Of a DNA stretch of 64,000 nucleotides, positions 34,365 to 43,385 are shown piece by piece. Numbering within the stretch: the stretch's first letter is position 1; each line of letters starts with the position of its first letter. The position numbers were made by a program, and so were the translations under genes. The notes under the pieces are model-generated. The model was not told where the DNA came from, searched no databases, and saw only the letters and a list, made by a program, of their open reading frames with translations. The DNA is from an uncultured Oscillospiraceae bacterium (GTDB taxonomy: Bacteria; Bacillota; Clostridia; Oscillospirales; Acutalibacteraceae), in the NCBI GenBank assembly GCA_900546265.1, contig URCA01000016.1:4110-68109 (forward strand), written 5' to 3'.

Positions 34365-34615
34365 AGCAATTCCTCCGGCTTGTTTGACATTTTTTGTCGG
34401 ATGGCGGCTGTCTGTCTGTTTGGCACTTATTCGGTACATGCATTGAAATTTTTAGAGTAGATCTATTCTCTTATCTAAACTGCCTATTATTTTCATGCCA
34501 TTAGTTTAACATATTAAATATAATGGATATAGTCCCGCGGTTGATATATAATAACACGCTATTGACATTTTCGCTTGGAAGATTTACCCTTAGTGCGAGG
34601 GGAGTGAGTCGCCGC
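34365..34615. promoter_or_regulatory. Divergent promoter region of the glycan cluster and its AraC gene
   Basis: An AT-rich interval. Rightward, TTGACA at 34562-34567 and TACCCT 17 bases later form a plausible promoter for the AraC gene. Several TATAAT-like stretches occur on the minus strand for the cluster, but no single pair stands out. Binding sites of the AraC regulator are expected here. Confidence 0.5.
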
Positions 34616-35458
34616 ATGATGCACGATATTTTCAAACTGCGGTATCGTGTCCTGCCTATCGCCTCCTGCGAGATCGCCCGGGCAGCGAAAACGATGCCGG
34701 AGACCGTGACCGCCCTGCATAATCACAAGGAGTTTGAGCTGCTGTCCATCACGAGCGGCCAGGTGCGCATTACCATCGGCGACATTCCGTACACGGTGTC
34801 GGCCGGGGATCTGGTGTTGGTCAACTCCTACGCGCTGCATGCCATCGAGGTGGAAATTGGCCGCTCCTTTTCCGCGGACTGTCTGTCCTTTGACCTGTCG
34901 CTGCTGGAGGAAGAGGCGTTCAGCCGTCTGCTGGAGCAGGGGGAATATGAGACGGTGCCGCTGGTGCCCGCGACCCATCCTCTGCATGGCCCGCTTGCCG
35001 CCTGCTTCGAGCAGGCGATGAGCGCCTGCGGGGCCCATGCCGATTGCCGGGAGATGCTGCTGCGGGGCAGCATCCTCGTGTTTTTCGGGCTCCTCCGCCA
35101 GAATCAGCTGGTGCGTTCCAGGAGCGTGGACGCGGGGAACAACCAGTTCTGCCGCGAGGTGTTCGCGTTTATCCAGTCGTATTACGCCCATGAGATCACC
35201 TCCCGCCATGTGGCGGACAAGCTGGGGTATACCCAAAGCTATTTCTGCCGGCTGTTCAAGCAGCAGTTCGGCCAGAGCTTCCGCGACTATCTGATGATGT
35301 ACCGCATCAGCAAGGCCAAGCAGTTTTTCGACGAGGGCTGCCACAGCGTGACCCAGACGGCGGAAAAGGTCGGGTTTCACAACATGAGCTACTTCACCCA
35401 GGTGTTTCAGCAGTATACGGGCCGCCTGCCCTCCCATTATTTGAAATCCCCCGATTGA
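34616..35458 (+). CDS. AraC-family transcriptional regulator with cupin sensor domain
   Basis: 280 residues. The N-terminal cupin/AraC arm is seen in ALHNHKEFELLSITSGQVRI and ISAGDLVLVN-like VSAGDLVLVN. Two helix-turn-helix motifs occupy the C-terminus: ITSRHVADKLGYTQSYFCRLFKQ and VTQTAEKVGFHNMSYFTQVFQ, ending in the family signature around YTGRLPSHY. ATG 34616 is taken because GGGGAGTGAG precedes it; the frame is open to 34523. Divergent from the glycan cluster, so it is the likely sugar-responsive activator of that cluster. Confidence 0.92.
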   Translation: MMHDIFKLRYRVLPIASCEIARAAKTMPETVTALHNHKEFELLSITSGQVRITIGDIPYTVSAGDLVLVNSYALHAIEVEIGRSFSADCLSFDLSLLEEEAFSRLLEQGEYETVPLVPATHPLHGPLAACFEQAMSACGAHADCREMLLRGSILVFFGLLRQNQLVRSRSVDAGNNQFCREVFAFIQSYYAHEITSRHVADKLGYTQSYFCRLFKQQFGQSFRDYLMMYRISKAKQFFDEGCHSVTQTAEKVGFHNMSYFTQVFQQYTGRLPSHYLKSPD

Positions 35459-35474
35459 CGCGTGCATGCAAAAG

Positions 35475-35507
35475 CGCCCGCCATCCTTTATAAAAGGATG
35501 GCGGGCG
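35475..35507. terminator. Hairpin between converging AraC and EamA genes
   Basis: A 14-bp stem, CGCCCGCCATCCTT with AAGGATGGCGGGCG, lies 17 bases after the AraC stop. U tracts are short on both sides, so termination strength is uncertain. Confidence 0.65.
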
Positions 35508-35541
35508 TCGGTATTTTCCGGGAAATAGACGAACCCCGCGC

Positions 35542-36462
35542 TTACAGTACCAGCAGGGCCATGCCGGCCACGGTCAGCCCGAGGCCGGCGGCGTCGCCTC
35601 GGCCGGGCTTTTCGTGAAAAACGGCCCAGGCAAGCAGGGCGGTGAACACCACGACCATGGCGCTGAGCAGGGGGAACTGCAGGGAGGAATCCATGGTTTT
35701 GGCCGTGTGCATCGAACAGACGTTGGCCAAGCCGTTGCACACGGCGTATCCGCCGGTCAGCAGCACCAGCGTCCACGCGGCGCGCTTTCCCCCGAGGTCG
35801 CGTCCGATCCGGGCGCGAAGTCCGGCGGCGCCGGCTTCGTCTGTGCGTTTCAAAAGGCCGGGCAGCAGGATGGCCGCGGAGGCGATAAGGCCCAGAAGAG
35901 AGGTCAGCGTCAAAAACTCCCGGCTGGAACCCGTATCCGCGCGAATGGCGTGCGCTTTCGTCACCACGCTGACCATGCCGTTGGAAACGAACACCGCTAA
36001 ACACAGGAGCCAGAAGCGCCGCCGGGAGCTCCCGGCGGCCCGCTCGTCCTGTTTCCCGAACAGACAACCGAAGGAAGCGAGCACGATGAGCAGGGTACCC
36101 GCCGCCTTCCCGGCGGTCAGCGGTTCCCCCAGCCGTATCACGCCGTAGGCGGATGGCAGCAGAAGGCCGCCGGAAAGGCTGAAGAGGGTGACCACCGCCA
36201 CCTTCCCAAGGCGCATGGCGAACAGGGAGGCCGCGTTGTTCACCGCCGCGCAGACGGCGTATATCACCGCGTACAGCAGGGACGCCGGCAGGATGCGCAG
36301 CCGAAACCCGCCCGCCGACAGGAACAGGAATCCCATCCACAGATTGGCGAACACCAGCATCCATATGGCCGGCCGCCAGCCGGCGCCCGCGCGGAGCTGA
36401 TATTGCTTAGTGAACAGAAACTGGACGGAAAACAACACGCCGGCCGCGGCAAGTGTCATCAT
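35542..36462 (-). CDS. EamA/DMT-family membrane transporter
   Basis: 306 residues with ten hydrophobic segments in two five-helix halves. The second half ends in MVVVFTALLAWAVFHEKPGRGDAAGLGLTVAGMALLVL, the usual EamA closing motif with the helix-9 HEK. Exporter of small metabolites in related proteins; substrate unknown. ATG 36462 overlaps the stop of the LacI gene by four bases, so the two form an operon and the regulator probably senses the transported compound or a related sugar. Confidence 0.85.
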   Translation of the reverse strand: MMTLAAAGVLFSVQFLFTKQYQLRAGAGWRPAIWMLVFANLWMGFLFLSAGGFRLRILPASLLYAVIYAVCAAVNNAASLFAMRLGKVAVVTLFSLSGGLLLPSAYGVIRLGEPLTAGKAAGTLLIVLASFGCLFGKQDERAAGSSRRRFWLLCLAVFVSNGMVSVVTKAHAIRADTGSSREFLTLTSLLGLIASAAILLPGLLKRTDEAGAAGLRARIGRDLGGKRAAWTLVLLTGGYAVCNGLANVCSMHTAKTMDSSLQFPLLSAMVVVFTALLAWAVFHEKPGRGDAAGLGLTVAGMALLVL

Positions 36463-37493
36463 AGGGGCTCCTCCTCCGCGCCGTCCCGCAGCCGGGAGGC
36501 TATATACAAATGCCGGTTATCCGGCAGCCGCCCCTGCGACAGCCAGTCGCCCACCGCCTGTATGCATTGGTAACCCTGCCGATACGGGTCTTGCCGGATC
36601 ACGGCGGCCAGCGCGTTCCGGTTCAGATAGGCCTCGTTCCGGCCGGGACTTTCATAGCCGCACACCGTCACGCCGTCTAGGCGGAGCTTGTGCAGGGCCA
36701 GGCATACCTGCGGCAGGATGTCCTGTGAGACATAGACGCTGTGAAACGCCCGCTCCCGTTCGTGCAGGGCGCGGGCCAGCTGGGCGGACAGCAGGGAGGG
36801 GGCCATGGCCGACACGTCCACCTCGCCTGTCCAGCGCAGAGCGGGAAGCAGCGCCTGGATTTCCAGGCGGAAGCCTTCGTCCCGCCGCCGCGACATGGGC
36901 GTATGCGCGCCGTGTATCCACAGGATGTCCGGTCGGAGGGCCAGCGCGTCCCGGCACGCCCGCGCCAGGCGGATCCCGTCCTGATAGAAATTCGCCCCGG
37001 CGTAGAAAAGAAAAGGGACGCCGTCCGCCGTCTCGTTGAAGAAAACCACCGGGATGCGCGCGGCGATACCGCGCAGCCGCTCGGTCATGGCGGGAAAAGG
37101 GGCCGGGGTGACCACCAGCACATCCGCCCGCATATCCTCCATATAATCGAGGCAGTATAAGGCGTCGGCCTCGCTGTGCACGCCAGCGTACAGGCTTAGC
37201 GTCAGATGCGCGCCTTTCAGGGTGGCCATGGCGTCCTTGACGCCGCGGATGGCCTCGTTCCAGAAAGCGTACGGGTTGATGGGCAGGACAACGCCCACCA
37301 CCGTTTCCCCCGCTTGGATTTTGGCGCGCCGCGCGCCCGCCGGGTCGTACTGCACCTCGCGGGCGGCCCGCAGGATCGCCTCCTTGGTGCCGGCATCCAC
37401 GTTCCCGCAGTTATGCAGCGCCTTGGACACCGTGGATTTGGACAGCTGTACCCGGCGGGATATTTCGCGGATGCATCCCGCGTCCTTATCCAT
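36459..37493 (-). CDS. LacI-family transcriptional regulator
   Basis: 344 residues. The N-terminal helix-turn-helix reads IREISRRVQLSKSTVSKALHNCGNVDAGTK, followed by the hinge helix region and a periplasmic-binding-like sugar domain (GETVVGVVLPINPYAFWNEAI, DVLVVTPAP, ILWIHGAH, GVTVCGYES, QDPYRQGYQCIQ). ATG 37493 is supported by AAAGGAGA seven bases upstream. The operator is presumably in the 162-base interval to the divergent oxidoreductase gene, although no clean palindrome was found there. It is co-transcribed with the EamA transporter. Confidence 0.92.
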   Translation of the reverse strand: MDKDAGCIREISRRVQLSKSTVSKALHNCGNVDAGTKEAILRAAREVQYDPAGARRAKIQAGETVVGVVLPINPYAFWNEAIRGVKDAMATLKGAHLTLSLYAGVHSEADALYCLDYMEDMRADVLVVTPAPFPAMTERLRGIAARIPVVFFNETADGVPFLFYAGANFYQDGIRLARACRDALALRPDILWIHGAHTPMSRRRDEGFRLEIQALLPALRWTGEVDVSAMAPSLLSAQLARALHERERAFHSVYVSQDILPQVCLALHKLRLDGVTVCGYESPGRNEAYLNRNALAAVIRQDPYRQGYQCIQAVGDWLSQGRLPDNRHLYIASRLRDGAEEEPL

Positions 37494-37655
37494 GGCGCCA
37501 TCTCCTTTCCGCATAGATCCATCATCCCATGGAACGGCGTTTCGCGCAATGGCCGACCTGCTTAAAAAGCCGCGGACATATTTGAGCATTTCGCACATTA
37601 CAAAAAACGGCGTAAGCTGGCATGATGGTAGCAGAAGCATGAAGGAGGTTTTGAA

Positions 37656-38918
37656 ATGGCAAACAAAATTCGCATCGGCGTATTCGGCGCTTTCCGCGGC
37701 AAAACCATGATACAGGTGCTGGCCTACCACCCAGACGCCGCGCTGGTGGCGGTGTGCGATCGGCACCGCCCGCTGCTGGACGAGGTGGGCAAGCTGGCGG
37801 AGGAGGCGCACATCCAGGTCGCCCTTTACGAGGATTTTGAGGAGTTCTTCCAGCACGACATGGACGCGGTGGTGCTGGCCAATTACGCCAACGAGCACGC
37901 GCCCTATGCCATCCGGCTGCTGCGGGCGGGCCGGCACGTGCTCAGCGAGGTGCTGCCCTGCCAGACCATGGCCGAGGCGGTGGCCCTTATCGAGGCGGTG
38001 GAGGAATCGGGCAAGGTGTACGCCTACGCGGAAAACTACTGCTATATGGACAACACCTTTGAGATGTGGCGGCGGTACAAGAACGGGGATATCGGCGAGG
38101 TCACCTATGCCGAGGGTGAGTATATCCACGACTGCGCGGCCATCTGGCCGGGGATTACCTACGGCGACCGGAACCATTGGCGCAACCGGATGTACCCCAC
38201 CTTTTACTGCACCCACAGCATCGGGCCGATGCTGGCCATCACCGGGCGGCGGCCTGTGCGGGTGACGGGCTACGAGACCCCGCCCAACCCGCAGATGACG
38301 GCGCTCGGGCATCCGGGCGGGCAGGCCGGCGGGGTGGAGATGCTGGTGCTGGACAACGGGGCGATAGCCAAGAGCGTGCACGGCGGCCTCAAGCGGGAGC
38401 CGGGCAGCATCAACTACGAGGTGTACGGCACCAAGGGCATGATGGAAACCGAGCGTTTCGACGGCGCGCGCCTGACCGTGTACCGGGAGGGCGAGCAGCT
38501 GTGCAAGGGCGACCTGAGCACCTATGTCCCGGAGAAATTCGTTTCGCCCGATCTGGTGGCGGCCAGCGGCGTGGGCGGCCATAACGGCAGCGATTTTTAC
38601 GCCACCCACTTTTTCATTGAAAAGATTCTGGGCCGCCCGGACGGCGCTTACAGCCTGGACGTGTACCAGGCGGTGGACATGGGGATTTGCGGGATACTGG
38701 CCTTCCGCTCCATCCTGAACGGCGGCGTTCCCATCGACGTGCCCAACCTGCGCAACCCGGAGGAACGGGACGCGTGGCGGCAGGACAACGCCTGCACCGA
38801 TCCCGCCGTGGCGGGGGATCAGCTGCTGCCCCTCACCGCGTATCCTGAGGCCGACGTTCCCGACGAGGTATACGAACGGGTGCGCCAGCTATGGCTGGAG
38901 GGACGCGACGCCGAATAA
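37656..38918 (+). CDS. Gfo/Idh/MocA-family oxidoreductase
   Basis: 420 residues. The Rossmann N-terminus is IRIGVFGAFRGKTMIQVLAYHPDAALVAVCD; the first loop departs from strict GxGxxG. The catalytic motif region is HVLSEVLPCQTMAEAVAL, where the usual EKP is replaced by EVLPCQ. The C-terminal domain includes EGEYIHDC, HWRNRMYPTFYCTHSIGP and GSINYEVYGTKGMMETERFDG. These enzymes interconvert sugars or cyclitols with NAD(P), or act as glycosidases by an oxidation mechanism. The loss of the EKP lysine argues for a non-standard reaction. AAGGAGG precedes ATG 37656. Divergent from the LacI gene. Confidence 0.88.
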   Translation: MANKIRIGVFGAFRGKTMIQVLAYHPDAALVAVCDRHRPLLDEVGKLAEEAHIQVALYEDFEEFFQHDMDAVVLANYANEHAPYAIRLLRAGRHVLSEVLPCQTMAEAVALIEAVEESGKVYAYAENYCYMDNTFEMWRRYKNGDIGEVTYAEGEYIHDCAAIWPGITYGDRNHWRNRMYPTFYCTHSIGPMLAITGRRPVRVTGYETPPNPQMTALGHPGGQAGGVEMLVLDNGAIAKSVHGGLKREPGSINYEVYGTKGMMETERFDGARLTVYREGEQLCKGDLSTYVPEKFVSPDLVAASGVGGHNGSDFYATHFFIEKILGRPDGAYSLDVYQAVDMGICGILAFRSILNGGVPIDVPNLRNPEERDAWRQDNACTDPAVAGDQLLPLTAYPEADVPDEVYERVRQLWLEGRDAE

Positions 38919-38925
38919 CCCGATA

Positions 38926-38973
38926 AACAACGCCTCCCGACGCGGCATACAAACCGCGTCGGGAGGCGTTGTT
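38926..38973. terminator. Bidirectional terminator between oxidoreductase and histidine kinase genes
   Basis: A stem of about 20 bp, AACAACGCCTCCCGACGCGG with its complement, lies between two converging genes and touches the kinase stop codon. Confidence 0.85.
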
Positions 38974-41771
38974 CAAGCCGGGGGCGGGGTCAGCGGCAGG
39001 CGGATGCGGACCGTGGTGCCCCGCATGGGGCGGCTGTCGATGGTCATGTCCGCGCCTTCGCCCGCGTACAGGCGCAGCCGTGTGTAAATGTTTTTCAGCG
39101 CCAGCCCGCTGCGCTTGTCGGCGTCGTCGGGCTGCCGCAGGGACTGCCGGAGCTCCTCTAGCTCCCCGGCCGACATGCCCACCCCGTTGTCGGCAACCTG
39201 AAGCTCCAGGCGGTCGTCCCGGCGGACGGCGCTGATGGTGATGAGGCCGCCCGATTGATATTCGTACAGGCCGTGGGTGATGCAGTTCTCCACCAGCGGC
39301 TGGAGAATGAGCTTGGGCACCACCGTCAGGCGGGCGTTCTCGTCGATGTTCCAGCGCACGGTGAAGGCGTCGTGCAGGCGATAGCGCTGGATGGTGATGT
39401 AGTTTTCCACATAGTCGATTTCCTTTTCCAGCTCGATGCGATCCTGGTTGGTCATGCCGTAGCTGAACAGGCGGGATAGGGCGATCAGCATCCGGCAGGC
39501 GCTGTCTTTGTCCCCGTTTTGGATCTGCATGTGGATGTTTTCCAGGGTGTTGCGGAAAAAGTGGGAGGCGATTTGCTGCCGCAGGCTTTCCAGCTCGGCC
39601 TGGGTTTGCAGGGTGGTCAGCCGCTGCTCGATGGTTTTTTTCTCCACCATGCTGTCCATCAGGCTGTTGAGCTGGCCGATGACCTGGTTGTAGGTATCCA
39701 CCAGGCGGCTGAGCTCATCCTTTTTCGTATAGGGGACGAAGCCGCGGCAGCCGTTTTCGATGACCCGGCCCAGATCCTGCTCGATGGCCCGCAGGGGCTG
39801 GCTCATCCAGCGGGCCAGACGCAGGGACAGGAGCAGCAGCAGCCCCAGCAGGACGGCCAGCAGCAGGGCGTCCTGCAAAAGGACCGCCGTCGCCACGCTC
39901 ATCAGGTCGTCGGTGCGCTGAAAGACCGCCAGCATCCAGTCGGTGGTGTCCACGGCGCGGGTGTTGAGGAGGTACCCCCGCCCGCCGACATGCAGCGACA
40001 GGCTTTCCCCGGGCCGCAGGGCGTTCTCCTCCAGGACTTTGGCAAAGCCGTCGGCCCCGCTGTTGTACACCAGCTGGCGGTCGCTTCGCCGGAACACCAG
40101 GAAGCCGACCGTCTGCCGGGTGCTGATCTCCTGGAAATAGCTCTGGTTATACACCATTTGCAGGTAGCCCGCCACCTTGCCCTGCGGGTCGTACAGCTTT
40201 TGCACGGCCGCCACGGCGGGCTGCTTGTACAAATTGGCGCACAGCAGCAGGCCGGCGTCCCCCTCCAGCGCCCGCACCTGCGCCAGGGCGTCGGGCTGAT
40301 CCAGCAGGCTGAAGCGGCTCAGCTGGCTTTCGGCGCTCTCCTCGTCCAGGTAGAGGGACTGGTATTTGGCGTGGCCCTCCACGTCCTGCAGGGCCAGATA
40401 CGCCACGTTGAACATCCCCAGGGGATAGCGGTTGATATAGGAATTGAGCTCCAGCGCCCGCTCCCGGTAGTCGCCGGATTCCAGGCTGTCGATGGACAGG
40501 GCCGCCGCCTCGGCAAAATCGGGCTTGCCGGAGATCATCTTAAGGATGCTCTCGCTGATGGCCAGGCTGTCGTCCAGCGCGCCCTGCAGGGCGGCGGCGT
40601 GCAGGGCGGCGACGCCGGTCAGCCGGGAGGCCAGCATGCGGTTGGTCAGCAGGGAGGACAGCAGCCCCAGGCAGACGGCGGGCAGCAGCAGCCCGACGGC
40701 GAACAGACGGAAAATGCGCCGATACAGGGGCCGGCCGGTGAACAGCGCCGGATCGTCGGCAGGGATCGGCTCGAAATCGTCGCTGCTCATGGAAGCGCGG
40801 ATGCGGTCGGTCAGCCGGTCGAAGGGGGCGAGGATCCGCCGCGCCATGCGGTTGACCGCGGCCACGGCCACGGCGAGCAGAAGCAGCGACGCCCCGAGAT
40901 AGACCGCCGCAAAGAGCAAGTACGCGCGGGGCTCGGCCCGGCGGGCGTAATACAGGCGCAGCTTGGTATCCGCCAAGGGGAGGCTGCCGTCCAGGAGCAC
41001 CGGTTCTTCCCCGGCCCGCGCCCGGGCTATCCACTCGCCGGTTTGCCAGAGGATCCGCCCGTCGCCGGCGCACAGGGCCGCCCCGTCGGTCTCCCAGGGA
41101 AAGGCCTGATGGAGGCGGTCGAAGACCTGGCTGTCCAGCACGAGGATGACGCCGTACCGTTCCCGCGGCAGAACATAGCAGTACCGGCCGGACAGATAGC
41201 CCAGCCACTCCTCCACGGCCTTCTTCTGCGCCGGATACCGCTCGAAATAGGGGCGGGCCAGCACCTCCTCCACCGCGTCGTCCTGAATATAGACAAGCGT
41301 GCCGTCCCCCAGCAGCAGATCCGCCAGCCCGGAGCGCAGCCAGCTGTCGGTGGCGGGGATCTCCACGGGAATTTCCCGCCGGGAGGCCGTCTCGTACAGA
41401 TAACCGGCTTGGTTCTCATTTTCCCCGACGAAGCAGACGCTTTGGATGCTGTGGGTATCCAGGGCCGTGCCGTGCAGGTAGTCCTCGAAGGCGGCCTTCA
41501 GCGCCCGGGTGTCCTCCTCGGGGCGCAGACGGGCCAGGGAGGTCAAATAGCGGGTGGTTTCTTTCCCGCACAGGAAGTCCGCCGTGCCGCTGAAATACGC
41601 CAGCTGCTTTTCCAGGCGGGAGGACAGGTTTTCCTGCACCAGATCCCGCTGTTCCGCCGCCGTTTTCAGCAGGGAGGCGTGCAGCAGAAACAGCCCGGCC
41701 AACCCAATGGCCAGGCTGCTCACCGCCAGGGCCGCCAGGGTGACGGCCATCCATTTTTTTCGATGCGTCAT
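38973..41771 (-). CDS. Sensor histidine kinase, YesM-like, with two extracytoplasmic sensor regions
   Basis: 932 residues, much longer than the usual 580-600. A first membrane segment (about residues 8-30) is followed by an extracellular region to about 280. A membrane pair follows, with a HAMP-like stretch (MARRILAPFDRLTDRIRAS) and another segment near 355-380. A second extracellular region extends to about 610, then the final membrane segment with HAMP (LARWMSQPLRAIEQDLGRVI). The His_kinase motif has His737 in QIASHFFRNTLENI. The ATPase shows the N box LVENCITHGL and DNGVG. ATG 41771 overlaps the response-regulator stop by four bases. Such kinases usually sense carbohydrates for nearby CUT1 operons. 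Confidence 0.9.
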   Translation of the reverse strand: MTHRKKWMAVTLAALAVSSLAIGLAGLFLLHASLLKTAAEQRDLVQENLSSRLEKQLAYFSGTADFLCGKETTRYLTSLARLRPEEDTRALKAAFEDYLHGTALDTHSIQSVCFVGENENQAGYLYETASRREIPVEIPATDSWLRSGLADLLLGDGTLVYIQDDAVEEVLARPYFERYPAQKKAVEEWLGYLSGRYCYVLPRERYGVILVLDSQVFDRLHQAFPWETDGAALCAGDGRILWQTGEWIARARAGEEPVLLDGSLPLADTKLRLYYARRAEPRAYLLFAAVYLGASLLLLAVAVAAVNRMARRILAPFDRLTDRIRASMSSDDFEPIPADDPALFTGRPLYRRIFRLFAVGLLLPAVCLGLLSSLLTNRMLASRLTGVAALHAAALQGALDDSLAISESILKMISGKPDFAEAAALSIDSLESGDYRERALELNSYINRYPLGMFNVAYLALQDVEGHAKYQSLYLDEESAESQLSRFSLLDQPDALAQVRALEGDAGLLLCANLYKQPAVAAVQKLYDPQGKVAGYLQMVYNQSYFQEISTRQTVGFLVFRRSDRQLVYNSGADGFAKVLEENALRPGESLSLHVGGRGYLLNTRAVDTTDWMLAVFQRTDDLMSVATAVLLQDALLLAVLLGLLLLLSLRLARWMSQPLRAIEQDLGRVIENGCRGFVPYTKKDELSRLVDTYNQVIGQLNSLMDSMVEKKTIEQRLTTLQTQAELESLRQQIASHFFRNTLENIHMQIQNGDKDSACRMLIALSRLFSYGMTNQDRIELEKEIDYVENYITIQRYRLHDAFTVRWNIDENARLTVVPKLILQPLVENCITHGLYEYQSGGLITISAVRRDDRLELQVADNGVGMSAGELEELRQSLRQPDDADKRSGLALKNIYTRLRLYAGEGADMTIDSRPMRGTTVRIRLPLTPPPA

Positions 41772-43072
41772 TCCGAGCCTCCCTGCCGCCGGTAGGCGTT
41801 GGGCGTCATGCCGAACGCCCGCTTGAACACCTCGGAGAAGTATTTGGGGCTGTCGTACCCCACCATCCCGACGATGTCGCAGACGCGGCGGTTGGTCTCC
41901 CGCAGCAGGCGGCAGGCCTCCCGCAGCCGGTAATCGGTCAGATATTTCACAAAATTCTGCCCGGTTTCCACCTTGAAGACGTGGCTGAGATAGGACTGGC
42001 TGACGAACACGCTTTCCGCCGCCGACTGGAGGGTGATGGGGTTCTGGTAGTTATCCCGGATGTATTCCTTGACCATGCGGATGAGGTGAGCGTGGCCGCC
42101 CGCTCCCTCCTCCTCCGGCTCCGGCCCCTCCTCGCCGGCGGCCGCGGGGCAGGCGCACAGCTCCCCGGCGGAGAACAGCCGCACCGCGTCGTCTCCGGCC
42201 CGGGCCAGCCATCCGTCCAGCAGCGCCGTGCAGGAGGCGATGCGGTGCCGGTCGTCCACCAGGGCGGCGGCCGCGGACAGGGGACAGCGGAACACGCCCC
42301 GCAGCTTGTACAGCCGGCCGCGGATGGTCTGGGCCAGCTGACGCTGCTCCTCCTCCGAGGGCGGGACGTCGAAGCCCCGCAGGTAATAGCAGGCGGCATT
42401 TTCACCGATGGCGAAGCAGGCCGCGCCGTCCCCGCAGAAATCCTCCATGGCGTTCTGGAAGGAGAAGGCCGCCAGCTCCCTGTCTGCGTCGGGCAGGCTA
42501 TCCATGTCGTCCGGGCGGACGGCGCAAAGGAAGTACCAGGGACTGTCGAGGAACAGCTCGCAGTACACGCTGATTTCCTCCATGCGCTCGTCGCTCATGT
42601 TCTCGCGGAACAGGCTGGTCGTCCATTCCCGCCGCAGGGCGAGGGTTTTCATCCGGTTCACCCGCTCCAGTTCGGCCACCCGCTTCTGCTCGGCCTTTTC
42701 CTTGTCGAGGATGTCCGTCACGGCGGCAAAGGTCTTTTTTAAGGCCTCCTCGGTGAAGGGCTTGAGCACGTAGTCCACCGTGCCGCAGCGCAGGCAGGTG
42801 CGGATGTATTCAAAATCGTCGTAGGCGGTCAGGGCCACCGTTTTGATGGCGGGGAAGCGGCGGCCCACGTCCTGGATAAGCTCCAGCCCCGACACGATGG
42901 GCATGCTGATGTCGGTCAGCAGGATGTCCACCGGGTTTTCATAGATATATTTGGCGGCCTCCGCGCCGTTTTTGCAGGCGGCGGCCACCTCGATGCCCAT
43001 CGCGGCCCAATCCAGCTTGCACAGGCCCTCCCGGATATAGAATTCGTCGTCGGCAATGACCAGGCGATACAT
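41768..43072 (-). CDS. Response regulator with AraC-type output domain, YesN-like
   Basis: 434 residues. The receiver domain has acidic pair Asp8-Asp9, phosphoacceptor Asp54 in DILLTDISMP, Thr in VALTAYDDF and Lys in DYVLKPF. A linker domain of about 180 residues is followed by a double helix-turn-helix at the C-terminus: ITLQSAAESVFVSQSYLSHVFKVE and VCDIVGMVGYDSPKYFSEVFKRAFG. GGGGAGG sits before ATG 43072. First gene of a two-gene operon with the kinase, and adjacent to the CUT1 operon at 43386-49883, its probable target. Confidence 0.93.
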   Translation of the reverse strand: MYRLVIADDEFYIREGLCKLDWAAMGIEVAAACKNGAEAAKYIYENPVDILLTDISMPIVSGLELIQDVGRRFPAIKTVALTAYDDFEYIRTCLRCGTVDYVLKPFTEEALKKTFAAVTDILDKEKAEQKRVAELERVNRMKTLALRREWTTSLFRENMSDERMEEISVYCELFLDSPWYFLCAVRPDDMDSLPDADRELAAFSFQNAMEDFCGDGAACFAIGENAACYYLRGFDVPPSEEEQRQLAQTIRGRLYKLRGVFRCPLSAAAALVDDRHRIASCTALLDGWLARAGDDAVRLFSAGELCACPAAAGEEGPEPEEEGAGGHAHLIRMVKEYIRDNYQNPITLQSAAESVFVSQSYLSHVFKVETGQNFVKYLTDYRLREACRLLRETNRRVCDIVGMVGYDSPKYFSEVFKRAFGMTPNAYRRQGGSE

Positions 43073-43385
43073 AAAAAACCTCCCCCATGTAGTGCCTTCA
43101 TTGTACCATATTTCCACAGCAAACGACAGCCGCCGGATGAATTTCGGCGGCGCAGCTTGTCGAAAAAGACCGGCATACGCCGGCCATTTACGCCAAGCTG
43201 AACAAAAGTGGAGAAAATCATTCGATTTTCTCCACTTTTGACGCCTGCGGGCGGGTGATTGTTGCGCGAGGAGGGAACCCTGACGTGTTCCCAGCACGAC
43301 GCGTACGTCGTGCCGCACACTCCCCCTCCCTCCGATAGACTTTCTCGACAGTCTCAGCCGCCGGGTAAGGCTGTCAGTTTTTGGG
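43073..43385. other. Palindrome-rich intergenic region
   Basis: No gene is supported. Hairpins are dense. A perfect 17-bp stem at 43203-43240 runs from CAAAAGTGGAGAAAATC around loop ATTC and probably terminates the upstream CUT1 operon. GCACGAC/GTCGTGC lies at 43294-43313 and a CCGGC/GCCGG hairpin near 43170-43183. An 11-mer CAGCTTGTCGA at 43153-43163 recurs in the palindrome at 63934-63960. Confidence 0.6.

Noticed and set aside
34440..34530. Specific minus-strand promoter of the glycan cluster
   Set aside because: The AT-rich stretch offers many -10-like hexamers without a matching -35, so a single position could not be supported.
37494..37655. LacI operator in the divergent region
   Set aside because: Several partial palindromes exist but none is clean enough to report as a site.
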